Assembly: GCA_937136425.1 (NCBI GenBank)
Contig: CAKZON010000119.1
Span: 1 to 39,845 of the forward strand
DNA from: an uncultured Crocinitomix sp.
Lineage (GTDB): Bacteria > Bacteroidota > Bacteroidia > Flavobacteriales_D > Crocinitomicaceae
DNA: 39,845 nucleotides
Reading direction: 5' to 3'
Part shown: one piece after another, positions 8,734 through 16,890 of the stretch
How positions within the stretch are numbered: position 1 is the first letter of the stretch
How the letters are laid out: every line of letters begins with the position of its first letter
Translations under genes and position numbers: made by a program
Notes under the pieces: model-generated
What the model was told of the DNA's origin: nothing
Seen by the model: only the letters and a program-made list of their open reading frames with translations
Database searches by the model: none

Positions 8734-9642
8734 GTGAGGCAGTTTTTAATAATTTTTAGTTTGTGCTTTTTAAGCATGTCCTTTATAAGACCAGGACAGT
8801 TGCGAAAAATAGTTAGCTGCAATCTCGAATTTGATCAATCGCAAATATTCCCTGGTAATTTGGTGGAAATGACGGTGAATACTAAGCTCAAAGATTCATC
8901 AGTCATCAATTCAAATGCGTCAAATATTACCATTAATTTTGCTGATTATTATTTTGAATTAGAAGGAGGAGCCGTGGTTCATGAAAAAACTAGAACCAAA
9001 ATGACGGTGAAAATTGCTGATGATGCTTATAACGATCCTTTTATAGATGTCACTGTCCGATTACGCCGCAAAAAATCTATTCAGTGGCATATGAAACTGC
9101 CTATTTTATATGATGTAAGACAACGTGTTGTTTTTAGAGGAGGTAATGGATATGATCCTAGAAGCGGAACTGATAATGGATATAAAAAGATATCCATTAC
9201 AAAACGGGTTAATCTTGAGTTTATAGATGAGGGACAAACCTTAACCAACAATAGTGATCCTGCAATAATTGGTAAAGATGGACCCAATTTGGAATTGCAT
9301 GTATCTCTAGTAGGATCAAAACAAAGGGGTAAATTTATTAAAATTAAAATCCGAAGTGAGGATGGAGATCAATTGGTGAAATACTTGAAAGTTGGCGTTG
9401 GTTGGATAGAGATTCAAACCATAGGAGGAAAAGGCGGAATTAGCAAGTATGGTGGCAAAGGTGGTAATGGAGGTGATGTAACCGTTTTTATAACTCCTGA
9501 GGCACGTCCTCATTATAATCAAATTTTTATCGAAAACTTTGGAGGCGAAGGTGGAGAGTTATGGCGTCCAAGAGTTGATGGACAACAAATGGGGCCATTC
9601 GGTGATGATGGAACTGTCGAAATTATTGAATGGACAGAATAA
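8734..9642 (+). CDS. Secreted glycine-rich protein, paralogue 3 (short)
   Basis: A 302-residue member of the same family as the genes at 3080 and 4233. It has a signal peptide (MRQFLIIFSLCFLSMSFIRP), the beta domain (INFADYYFELEGG, DDAYNDPFIDVTVRLRRKK), the middle motif NLELHVSLVGSKQRGKFIKIKI, a much shorter glycine block (GGKGGISKYGGKGGNGGD), the segment VTVFITPEARPHYNQIFIENFGGEGG and the ending TVEIIEWTE. It lacks the first collagen-like block. Translation appears to begin at GTG, because the frame is closed just upstream and the GTG gives a good signal peptide. The shorter repeat region shows that the beta parts, not the repeats, are the conserved core. Confidence 0.8.
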   Translation: MRQFLIIFSLCFLSMSFIRPGQLRKIVSCNLEFDQSQIFPGNLVEMTVNTKLKDSSVINSNASNITINFADYYFELEGGAVVHEKTRTKMTVKIADDAYNDPFIDVTVRLRRKKSIQWHMKLPILYDVRQRVVFRGGNGYDPRSGTDNGYKKISITKRVNLEFIDEGQTLTNNSDPAIIGKDGPNLELHVSLVGSKQRGKFIKIKIRSEDGDQLVKYLKVGVGWIEIQTIGGKGGISKYGGKGGNGGDVTVFITPEARPHYNQIFIENFGGEGGELWRPRVDGQQMGPFGDDGTVEIIEWTE

Positions 9643-9808
9643 TTTGTTGAGCATTTATTTGTTGTAATTTAGATCAAAGAGCGTGTTGAAAGACTAAAAC
9701 TCAACAAAAAATAGTGTCAAATTGGCTTGATGAATTTTTTAGACTAAAACCGTCGGTTGAATACAGATATTTTGTAAATTGAGTAATAATTAACCCAAAT
9801 TCTGAAAT

Positions 9809-11863
9809 ATGTACTGTCTCCCCAATGTAAAAGCACTTTTTAGTGCCATCACTTTTCTGTTTATCATATCTCCATTTGCACAATCATTTGAGTGGGCCAT
9901 TTCAATGGGAGGTGAAAGCAGTGATGTGGTTAATGGAATTTCTATTGCTTCACCAGATGAAGTTTATTCAGCTGGCTATTTTCAAGGGTCGGTAGATTTT
10001 GATCCAGGAGCTGATGATGCGGTTTTATCAACTTCACAAAGATCAACCTTTGTTCAAAAAGAAGATGATTTGGGGAATTTTATTTGGGCAAAATCCGTTG
10101 TAGGCATTCTAGCAAATGGAGCAAATTCTATTGCTACAGATTCCGAAGGAAATGTTGTTGTTGCAGGTTATTATCAGGCTAATGCAGATTTTGATCCTGG
10201 ACCAGATAGTGAATTGCTTTCAAGTGTTGGAATGAATGATGCCTATGCACTAAAACTAAATGCAGCTGGTGATTTTATTTGGGCAAAAGGAACCGGAGGT
10301 TTTGGTAATGAAATTACTTATGGAGTTACGGTAGATGATGAAGATAATATAATCTCAATTGGCACATTTGAAGGGGAGGTTGATTTTGATCCGGGAGCTG
10401 GAGTTTATAATTTAACATCTCATGGAAATTTGGATGTTTTTATTCAAAAACTAGATGCAGACGGCAATTTCCTGTGGGCAAGGTCAATAGGTGGTTCTGA
10501 ATTAGATATGGGAAACTCCATTGTTACTGATGCGGATGGAAACATATACATGTCAGGTTTTTATGGTGATTTGGTTGATTTTGATCCTGGGCCTGGGGTT
10601 GTGAATTTGAGCGGAGGAGGTGAGTCGCCTTATGTTTTAAAGTTAGATGCAAGCGGCGACTTTGTTTGGGCGGTTTCTACGCAAGGCGGCGGAAGTGGAA
10701 GAGGTTATGCTTTAGATCTTGATAGTGATAATAACGTTGTTTTAACAGGGCATTTTTCTGGAGAAGTTGATTTTGATCCTGGTGCGGATGTTTTTAGTCT
10801 TGCATCTTCAGCAATTTACTATGATGTATTTGTTTTAAAAATAGACAATGCTGGTGAATTTATTTGGGCAAAATCATTTGGCAGCAATTCTTCGTTTGAT
10901 GCTGGGCGATCTTTGGTTATTTCACCATCAAACGACGTTTGGATAACAGGTTCTTTTCAAGGTACGGTAGATTTTGATCCTGGAGCTGGAGTTAATAACC
11001 TTGCGTCTAGCGGAGGGAGAGATGCTTTTATACAATGGCTTGATGCGGATGGAGAGCTTGTAAATCCTGCAGCTGTTGGAGGCATTTCAGAAGAATATGG
11101 ATATGCAATTGACATAAGTTTAGGTGCAGTTTATGTTGGAGGTTTTTTTGCTGCTACGGCTGATTTTGATCCAAGCGCAGGTGTGTTTGAAGTTGAATCA
11201 AACGGATCGTCAGATGCTTTTTTATTAAAATTGTCTAGCTGCGAACCTGTATTAAACATCTTAACTGAAACTGCTTGTGGTTCTTATACCTCGCCTGAGG
11301 GTGAAGTATATACTGAAAGTGGTTTATATCAAGATACTTTAACCAATATATTGGGTTGTGATAGTGTAGTTCTGCTTGATTTAACCATTTTAAGCGTTAT
11401 CACCACAGTTACGCAAACAGATAATGTATTAACTTCTGATCAAGCCGCGGCAACTTATCAGTGGGTGGATTGTTGGAATGATTATGAACCTATTGGCGGA
11501 GCCACAGATCAATCATACGAAGTGACTGATGATGGTGGTTATGCGGTTATAATATCCATTGGTGATTGTTCGGACACTTCTGATTGTTTTGATTTTCTTC
11601 ATTTTTCTATTGAAGAGCCTGAGCAATCTACTTATACTATTTATCCAAATCCAACAAAAAAGAGTATTAATATCTTGCTGGAGGAGCCTGCAATTAATTT
11701 GTTCGTGCGTATTTATTCTATTTCAGGGAAACTTGTCTACGAAAAAAGTATGAGCAATCAAATGCAAGTTACTATTCCGCTAGAAGTAGAAGAGGGATTA
11801 TACCTACTTGAATTAGAGCAGGAAAATGGAAAGGTTGATCGGGTAAAAATTGTTAAAGAGTAA
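9809..11863 (+). CDS. Seven-bladed beta-propeller T9SS cargo protein
   Basis: A 684-residue secreted protein. After a signal peptide (LFSAITFLFIISPFAQS) there are seven copies of a repeat of about 65 residues, each with a V/ADFDPG(A/P) or DFDPSA motif and most with a FIWAKS-like strand and a G-D-A/V-F-x-x-K/QKLD strand. Seven copies fit one complete seven-bladed propeller (SBBP-type repeats). Residues about 475-590 form a separate domain with conserved Cys (ETACGSYTSPEGEVYTESG, LGCDSVVLLDLTI). The last 80 residues are a T9SS type A sorting domain (YTIYPNPTKKSINILL ... GLYLLELE ... RVKIVKE). The protein should cross the outer membrane through the gliding/PorSS machinery and be attached or released. 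It converges with the small membrane protein gene 9 bases downstream. Confidence 0.88.
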   Translation: MYCLPNVKALFSAITFLFIISPFAQSFEWAISMGGESSDVVNGISIASPDEVYSAGYFQGSVDFDPGADDAVLSTSQRSTFVQKEDDLGNFIWAKSVVGILANGANSIATDSEGNVVVAGYYQANADFDPGPDSELLSSVGMNDAYALKLNAAGDFIWAKGTGGFGNEITYGVTVDDEDNIISIGTFEGEVDFDPGAGVYNLTSHGNLDVFIQKLDADGNFLWARSIGGSELDMGNSIVTDADGNIYMSGFYGDLVDFDPGPGVVNLSGGGESPYVLKLDASGDFVWAVSTQGGGSGRGYALDLDSDNNVVLTGHFSGEVDFDPGADVFSLASSAIYYDVFVLKIDNAGEFIWAKSFGSNSSFDAGRSLVISPSNDVWITGSFQGTVDFDPGAGVNNLASSGGRDAFIQWLDADGELVNPAAVGGISEEYGYAIDISLGAVYVGGFFAATADFDPSAGVFEVESNGSSDAFLLKLSSCEPVLNILTETACGSYTSPEGEVYTESGLYQDTLTNILGCDSVVLLDLTILSVITTVTQTDNVLTSDQAAATYQWVDCWNDYEPIGGATDQSYEVTDDGGYAVIISIGDCSDTSDCFDFLHFSIEEPEQSTYTIYPNPTKKSINILLEEPAINLFVRIYSISGKLVYEKSMSNQMQVTIPLEVEEGLYLLELEQENGKVDRVKIVKE

Positions 11864-11872
11864 TTTTTTAAA

Positions 11873-12187
11873 TTACAGATTGTCAATAGATGTGTCATCC
11901 ATAATCTCATCACTAAAGTTGTCCTTCGGGCCTTTGTTTTTGCCAGCATTTACCATAATAGCATATAAAATTCCAATTCCGGCTAAAGAACCAAAAAGTC
12001 CCCAAGCAATCAATTCCATTTCACTTGAATATGGATCAATTGAAATTTTTAACATTGCGGCCAAAAACTGAGAAGCAAACCAAACTACTATTGAAAGAAT
12101 ACCGTATAAAATACCATTCAGATTTCTGCTTTGTGCACCTCTGTAAAACACCATTATAATTCCGACTAATATGAGTATTCCTAACAT
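11873..12187 (-). CDS. Small three-helix membrane protein
   Basis: A 104-residue protein with three hydrophobic segments: LGILILVGIIMVFY at the start, GILYGILSIVVWFASQFLAAML in the middle and LIAWGLFGSLAGIGILYAIMVN, followed by an acidic cytoplasmic-type tail (DNFSDEIMDDTSIDN). No catalytic motif is seen and I do not recognise the family. A -7 box (TAAATTTG, minus strand 12227-12220) lies about 30 bases upstream of the ATG. The gene ends 9 bases from the stop of the convergent propeller gene. Confidence 0.65.
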   Translation of the reverse strand: MLGILILVGIIMVFYRGAQSRNLNGILYGILSIVVWFASQFLAAMLKISIDPYSSEMELIAWGLFGSLAGIGILYAIMVNAGKNKGPKDNFSDEIMDDTSIDNL

Positions 12188-12390
12188 AAGTTGTTTTTTT
12201 GGTTTTAAAATTATGGTCTCAAATTTAATATTATTATTTAACTGAGAATGAAATTAGCAACGTCTGAATGAAATCAAAATACTTAGGTTTTTACAGATAA
12301 ATGAATTGAATTAAAATGATCTAAGCTCATTTTATGCGATTTGCTGCACGGCAATACTGTTCTAGCAGCATTCATTCGGCAAAAATTCCC

Positions 12391-12398
12391 TATTTTTG
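12391..12398 (+). promoter_or_regulatory. -7 box upstream of ileS
   Basis: TATTTTTG at 12391-12398 is a perfect TAnnTTTG box. The predicted start of transcription, about 12405, lies after an in-frame ATG at 12396 and before the ATG at 12423, so it supports the latter as the start of ileS. No good TTG -33 element is present at the usual distance. Confidence 0.5.
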
Positions 12399-12422
12399 CA
12401 GGTTCAAATTATTGAAATTGTA

Positions 12423-15400
12423 ATGAGTCAGAAATATCCTGAATATAAGGGGCTTAATTTGCCTAACGTAGCCGAAAGAGTATTGAAAAACTGGGAAGAA
12501 AACCGAATTTTTCAGAAGAGTATTGATACACGTGAAGGAAATCCACCATTTATTTTTACAGAAGGCCCACCTTCTGCAAACGGAATGCCTGGAATTCACC
12601 ACGCTATGGCACGTTCAATTAAAGATATTTTTTGTCGTTATAAAACCTTAAAAGGATATCAAGTAAAACGTAAAGCCGGGTGGGATACGCACGGTTTGCC
12701 CGTAGAATTAAAGGTTGAAAAAGAACTTGGAATTACTAAAGAGGATATTGGAACTAAAATTTCAATAGAGGATTATAATAAAGCATGCCGCGAATCGGTA
12801 ATGCGCTATACGGATGAATGGAATAAGCTCACAGAAAAAATGGGCTATTGGGTGAATATGGACGACCCTTACATTACGTATGAAAGTAAATATATGGAGT
12901 CTGTTTGGTGGCTTTTAGGTCAAATTTATAATAAAGATTTGATGTATAAAGGGTACACTATTCAACCTTATTCTCCTAAAGCCGGAACAGGATTAAGTTC
13001 GCACGAAATTAACCAACCAGGAGCTTATCAAGATGTGAAGGATACTACTTGTGTTGCTCAATTTAAACTAAAAGCAGGAGAGCAAGTTCCTTTTGAAAAT
13101 GCTAACCTAGATCTTGTACATTTCTTAGCTTGGACAACCACACCTTGGACCTTGCCATCAAATACAGCATTAACTGTTGGTCCTAAAATTGACTATGTTT
13201 TAGTAAAATCTTGGAACCAATATACACACGAACCAATTGAGGTTATTTTGGCTAAAAATTTGGTTGCTAAACAATTTGCAAAAAAATATAAGGTAGTTGA
13301 ATCTGCAGATGAGTTGGTTTATACTAAAGGAGATAAAAAAATTCCTTATCAGGTAATTGGTGAATGTAAAGGGACGGATTTAGAAGGAATCAAATATGAG
13401 CAATTATTAGATTATTGCCAACCTTATGAGGATGCAGATAAAGCATTTGTTGTCATTCCTGGAGACTTTGTAACAACTGAGGATGGAACAGGTATTGTAC
13501 ACACTGCGCCTACATTTGGTGCTGATGATGCAATGGTTGCAAAAGCAGCAGGTGTTCCTCCAATGCTCATTTTAGATGAGAATGAAACGCCAGTTCCATT
13601 GGTTGATTTGCAGGGGCGTTTTAGAAAAGAGTTGAACGATCCAACTTTTGGCTTGGGTGGTGAATATGTTAAGGCTGAATATTTAGAAGGAGATGAAGCC
13701 GAGGAAGAATTAACAATTCAGCGAGAAAAATTAAAAGATATTATTGCCGACTTAAAGGCATATATGAGTGTTGATGATCGTATTACCCTCAAATTAAAGA
13801 TTGAGAATAAAGCCTTTAAAATTGAGAAATACGAACACTCTTATCCGCATTGTTGGAGAACAGATAAACCAATTTTATACTATCCGCTAGATTCTTGGTT
13901 CATTAAGGTGGCTGAAAATAGAGAGCGTTTAGTAGAATTGAATAACACCATTAACTGGCAACCAAAATCTACCGGTGAAGGGCGTTTTGGAGAATGGCTA
14001 AAAAATGCAAATGATTGGAACCTTTCACGTTCGCGTTATTGGGGAATTCCAATTCCAATTTGGACATCTGAAGATGGAACAGAGCAAATCTGCATTTCTT
14101 CAGTTGAAGAATTAAAAGCTGAAGCGCAAAAGGCTGTTGATGCTGGAATTATGGATGCCAATCCTTTAGCCGGTTTTGAGGTGGGCAATATGTCTCAGGA
14201 AAATTATGACCAAGTTGACTTGCATAAAAACTATGTAGATCAAATTACATTAGTTTCTCCTACAGGAAAACCAATGACACGGGAGGCAGATTTGATTGAT
14301 GTTTGGTTTGATTCAGGATCAGTGCCATACGCGCAGCATCATTATCCTTTTGAAAATAAAGAGTTAATTGATGATCGCAAAGGATTTCCTTCTGACTTTA
14401 TTGCAGAAGGAGTAGACCAAACAAGAGGTTGGTTTTATACACAACATGTTATTGCAGCATTGGTATTTGATTCTGTGGCTTATAAAAACGTTATGTCTAA
14501 TGGACTAGTGTTAGATAAGTTTGGTAAAAAAATGTCAAAGCGATTAGGAAATGCTGTTGAGCCATTTGGCAATTTAGCAACCTATGGTGCAGATGCTACA
14601 CGTTGGTATATGGTTACCAATGCACAACCTTGGGATAACTTAAAGTTTAATGAAGACGGAATAACTGAAGTTCAACGTAAATTCTTTGGTACCTTATATA
14701 ATACCTATTCATTTTTTGGTTTATATGCTAGTATTGACAATTTCACCTATTCAGAGGATGAGATTGCAATTAACGAGCGTCCTGAAATTGATCGTTGGAT
14801 TTTATCTAAACTCAATACTTTAATTGGTGCAGTTGATGGATCTTTTGAAGCTTTCGAACCAACTAAAGCAGGTCGTTTAATTCAAGCATTTGTAAATGAT
14901 GAACTTTCTAATTGGTATGTGCGATTATGTCGTCGTCGTTTCTGGAAAGGAGATTATACTACAGATAAAATTTCGGCTTATCAAACTTTATACAGATGTT
15001 TAGAAACTGTAGCTATTTTAAGTTCTCCTATTGCACCGTTTTATACGGATGAGTTGTTTCAAGATTTAAATAGCGTAACAGGAAGACATCAAGTTGAGTC
15101 TGTTCATTTAGCAGATTTCCCTAAAGTGAATGAAGCAGAAATTGATTTAGATTTAGAGGAGAAAATGGGCATTGCTCAAAAGGTATCATCTATGGTGTTA
15201 AGTTTGCGCCAAGGAGCAAAATTAAAGGTGCGTCAACCATTGCAAAAAATAATGGTGCCAATTTTAGATGGCGATTTTGCAAGAAGGTTAGAGGATGTAA
15301 AGCATATTGTATTATCTGAAACTAATATCAAGGAAATTGATATGTTGGAAGATACGGAAGGAATATTGGTGAAAAAAATTAAGCCAAACTTCAAAACAAT

Positions 15401-15893
15401 CGGACCAAAATACGGTAAACAAATGAAAGCTATTGCAGCTATGGTTGGTCAATGGACTAGTGCTGATATTTCATCTGTTGAGGCTAATAATGGTTGGAAA
15501 GGTGAATTGAATGGTGAAGCAATAGAATTAGAATTGACTGATTTTGATATTGTAACGGATGATATTCCAGGATGGTTAGTAGCCTCAGAAGGGCGAATGA
15601 CCGTAGCATTAGACATTACATTAAATGATGAGCTAAAAAGCGAAGGTATTGCACGTGAGTTAGTAAGTCGCATCCAAAATTACCGTAAAGATTCTGGTCT
15701 TGAGGTAATGGATAGAATTCAATTGACATTTGATACCAATGAGGTTGTAAAATCAGCTATTGAAACCAATCAAGAGTATATTAAAGCTGAGGTGTTGGCA
15801 GAGGGAATTGTTTTTGAAAACTTAGAAGCAAGTAACCACTTATTGGCAGATTTGGAAGAAGGAAATACAGTGATTGGATTAGCAAAAGTGTAA
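12423..15893 (+). CDS. ileS: Isoleucyl-tRNA synthetase
   Basis: A 1156-residue class Ia aminoacyl-tRNA synthetase that charges tRNA-Ile. The HIGH-type motif is GPPSANGMPGIHHA (residues about 48-61), the editing (CP1) domain includes LAWTTTPWTLPSNTAL and GTGIVHTAPTFGADD, the ADLIDVWFDSGS block follows, and the KMSKS-type loop reads KKMSKRLG (near residue 702). The C-terminal part has an anticodon-binding domain ending in NDELKSEGIARELVSRIQNYRK and shows no Cys-x-x-Cys zinc knuckle, as in the eukaryote-like (type 2) isoleucyl enzymes; that class assignment is an inference. It stands alone, with a terminator at 15916. The nearby tRNA array contains both tRNA-Ile(GAT) and tRNA-Ile(TAT). Confidence 0.97.
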   Translation: MSQKYPEYKGLNLPNVAERVLKNWEENRIFQKSIDTREGNPPFIFTEGPPSANGMPGIHHAMARSIKDIFCRYKTLKGYQVKRKAGWDTHGLPVELKVEKELGITKEDIGTKISIEDYNKACRESVMRYTDEWNKLTEKMGYWVNMDDPYITYESKYMESVWWLLGQIYNKDLMYKGYTIQPYSPKAGTGLSSHEINQPGAYQDVKDTTCVAQFKLKAGEQVPFENANLDLVHFLAWTTTPWTLPSNTALTVGPKIDYVLVKSWNQYTHEPIEVILAKNLVAKQFAKKYKVVESADELVYTKGDKKIPYQVIGECKGTDLEGIKYEQLLDYCQPYEDADKAFVVIPGDFVTTEDGTGIVHTAPTFGADDAMVAKAAGVPPMLILDENETPVPLVDLQGRFRKELNDPTFGLGGEYVKAEYLEGDEAEEELTIQREKLKDIIADLKAYMSVDDRITLKLKIENKAFKIEKYEHSYPHCWRTDKPILYYPLDSWFIKVAENRERLVELNNTINWQPKSTGEGRFGEWLKNANDWNLSRSRYWGIPIPIWTSEDGTEQICISSVEELKAEAQKAVDAGIMDANPLAGFEVGNMSQENYDQVDLHKNYVDQITLVSPTGKPMTREADLIDVWFDSGSVPYAQHHYPFENKELIDDRKGFPSDFIAEGVDQTRGWFYTQHVIAALVFDSVAYKNVMSNGLVLDKFGKKMSKRLGNAVEPFGNLATYGADATRWYMVTNAQPWDNLKFNEDGITEVQRKFFGTLYNTYSFFGLYASIDNFTYSEDEIAINERPEIDRWILSKLNTLIGAVDGSFEAFEPTKAGRLIQAFVNDELSNWYVRLCRRRFWKGDYTTDKISAYQTLYRCLETVAILSSPIAPFYTDELFQDLNSVTGRHQVESVHLADFPKVNEAEIDLDLEEKMGIAQKVSSMVLSLRQGAKLKVRQPLQKIMVPILDGDFARRLEDVKHIVLSETNIKEIDMLEDTEGILVKKIKPNFKTIGPKYGKQMKAIAAMVGQWTSADISSVEANNGWKGELNGEAIELELTDFDIVTDDIPGWLVASEGRMTVALDITLNDELKSEGIARELVSRIQNYRKDSGLEVMDRIQLTFDTNEVVKSAIETNQEYIKAEVLAEGIVFENLEASNHLLADLEEGNTVIGLAKV

Positions 15894-15915
15894 GTAATTA
15901 TTTAAGATAGAGAGT

Positions 15916-15946
15916 AAAGGGCGGTTTTAATAACCGCCCTTTTTTA
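15916..15946 (+). terminator. Rho-independent terminator of ileS
   Basis: AAAGGGCGGTT (15916-15926), a 5-base loop, AACCGCCCTTT and a run of T. The hairpin and its flanks are nearly repeated at 16825-16853. Confidence 0.9.
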
Positions 15947-16085
15947 TTTGCTTCTACATTATTATTAGCCTTTGCCTTTAGAAATTATAGCAAAAGAGAT
16001 TTTGCAATTGAATTGGTCGTTGGAATTCAAGCTGTTTATCTCCAAAATAGAGATGTATAAATTCATCTAATAATCATTATAAATG

Positions 16086-16117
16086 TTGTTTCCTCCAGCT
16101 TTGTGATACTACTTTTG
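16086..16117 (+). promoter_or_regulatory. Promoter of the fulvocin C-related gene
   Basis: TTG at 16086-16088, 21 bases, TACTTTTG at 16110-16117: exact -33/-7 match. Transcription would start near 16124, giving a leader of about 23 bases. Confidence 0.7.
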
Positions 16118-16146
16118 TTCTATTAACCTATTAAAAATAAAAAATT

Positions 16147-16794
16147 ATGAAAAGTAAATTCTTTATCTTTTTTTGCGCTGCTTTGTTCCTAACAAGTTGT
16201 GATAAAGAAGTAAGATATTCGTGTGATGATGAAATTGACGAATGGGTGAAGGAGAATTATGAAGAAATCCAAACATTTTCTAGAGATGAAATAGCTAGTT
16301 ATTCAAGAAGTTATCAAGTGTCAATATTGGGTGCAATCAATCCTGAAAGAAAGAAAAGTCTTTGGAACGAAAAAGTAAGACACATAAATATATTGGCTTG
16401 GAGCGAAGAGGAAAAAGAAGAAATCATTTCAATTACAGAACTCTGGCATCAGATTGATTATACTCGCAGTGAATTGCAAAAAAATATAGATGTAAATGAG
16501 AAATTAATTAGCATTATTGAAACTTGCATGGGTAATTTCAATTGGTCAGAGGAATTTGTTTATCAAGTGTTTTTTACAATTGGTGATGTAGAAACAGATA
16601 GAACTGATGAGTTTCTAACTGACCCACCAGTAGATCAAGGAGGAGGGTCAGGTGATAAACCCAAATGTAATTGTAGATATTCACTTGGGTGCGCATGGTC
16701 ACAGAAGTGTCACGACATAAGTTGTAAAACCACGAGTGATTGTGGCGTTTTTGGAAATAGTGATTGTACTGGAGTTTGCAGTGGCGATTATTGA
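16147..16794 (+). CDS. Fulvocin C-related bacteriocin-like lipoprotein
   Basis: A 215-residue protein with a lipoprotein signal (MKSKFFIFFCAALFLTSC, Cys18 in the lipobox), a helical charged middle and a Cys-rich C-terminal module of about 43 residues. The middle has a pattern I associate with the bacteriocin fulvocin C-related family (SYSRSYQVSILGAINPERK, then SLWNEKV and a later EEKEEIISITELW). The tail has eight Cys (KCNCRYSLGCAWSQKC, then SC, DCG, DC, GVC), as in fulvocin C of Myxococcus, a small peptide with eight Cys in four disulfides. A glycine-rich linker (DQGGGSGDKP) separates middle and tail. The tail could be a releasable toxin or just a stable extracellular module; no immunity gene or dedicated transporter is adjacent. 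The gene has its own promoter and lies between two copies of the same terminator. Confidence 0.72.
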   Translation: MKSKFFIFFCAALFLTSCDKEVRYSCDDEIDEWVKENYEEIQTFSRDEIASYSRSYQVSILGAINPERKKSLWNEKVRHINILAWSEEEKEEIISITELWHQIDYTRSELQKNIDVNEKLISIIETCMGNFNWSEEFVYQVFFTIGDVETDRTDEFLTDPPVDQGGGSGDKPKCNCRYSLGCAWSQKCHDISCKTTSDCGVFGNSDCTGVCSGDY

Positions 16795-16824
16795 TGCTAA
16801 TTAAGAGTATTAGAATAGAGAATC

Positions 16825-16853
16825 AAAGGGCGGTTATTAAAACCGCCCTTTTT
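16825..16853. terminator. Terminator between fulvocin-like and LamG protein genes
   Basis: AAAGGGCGGTT (16825-16835), loop ATTAA, AACCGCCCTTT and T-run. It serves the plus-strand gene and may also work for the converging minus-strand gene, although the T-run is weaker in that direction. Flanks match those of the terminator at 15916. Confidence 0.88.
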
Positions 16854-16890
16854 ATTTATAATGAATATTATTATTTCACTTTGGTTCGAA

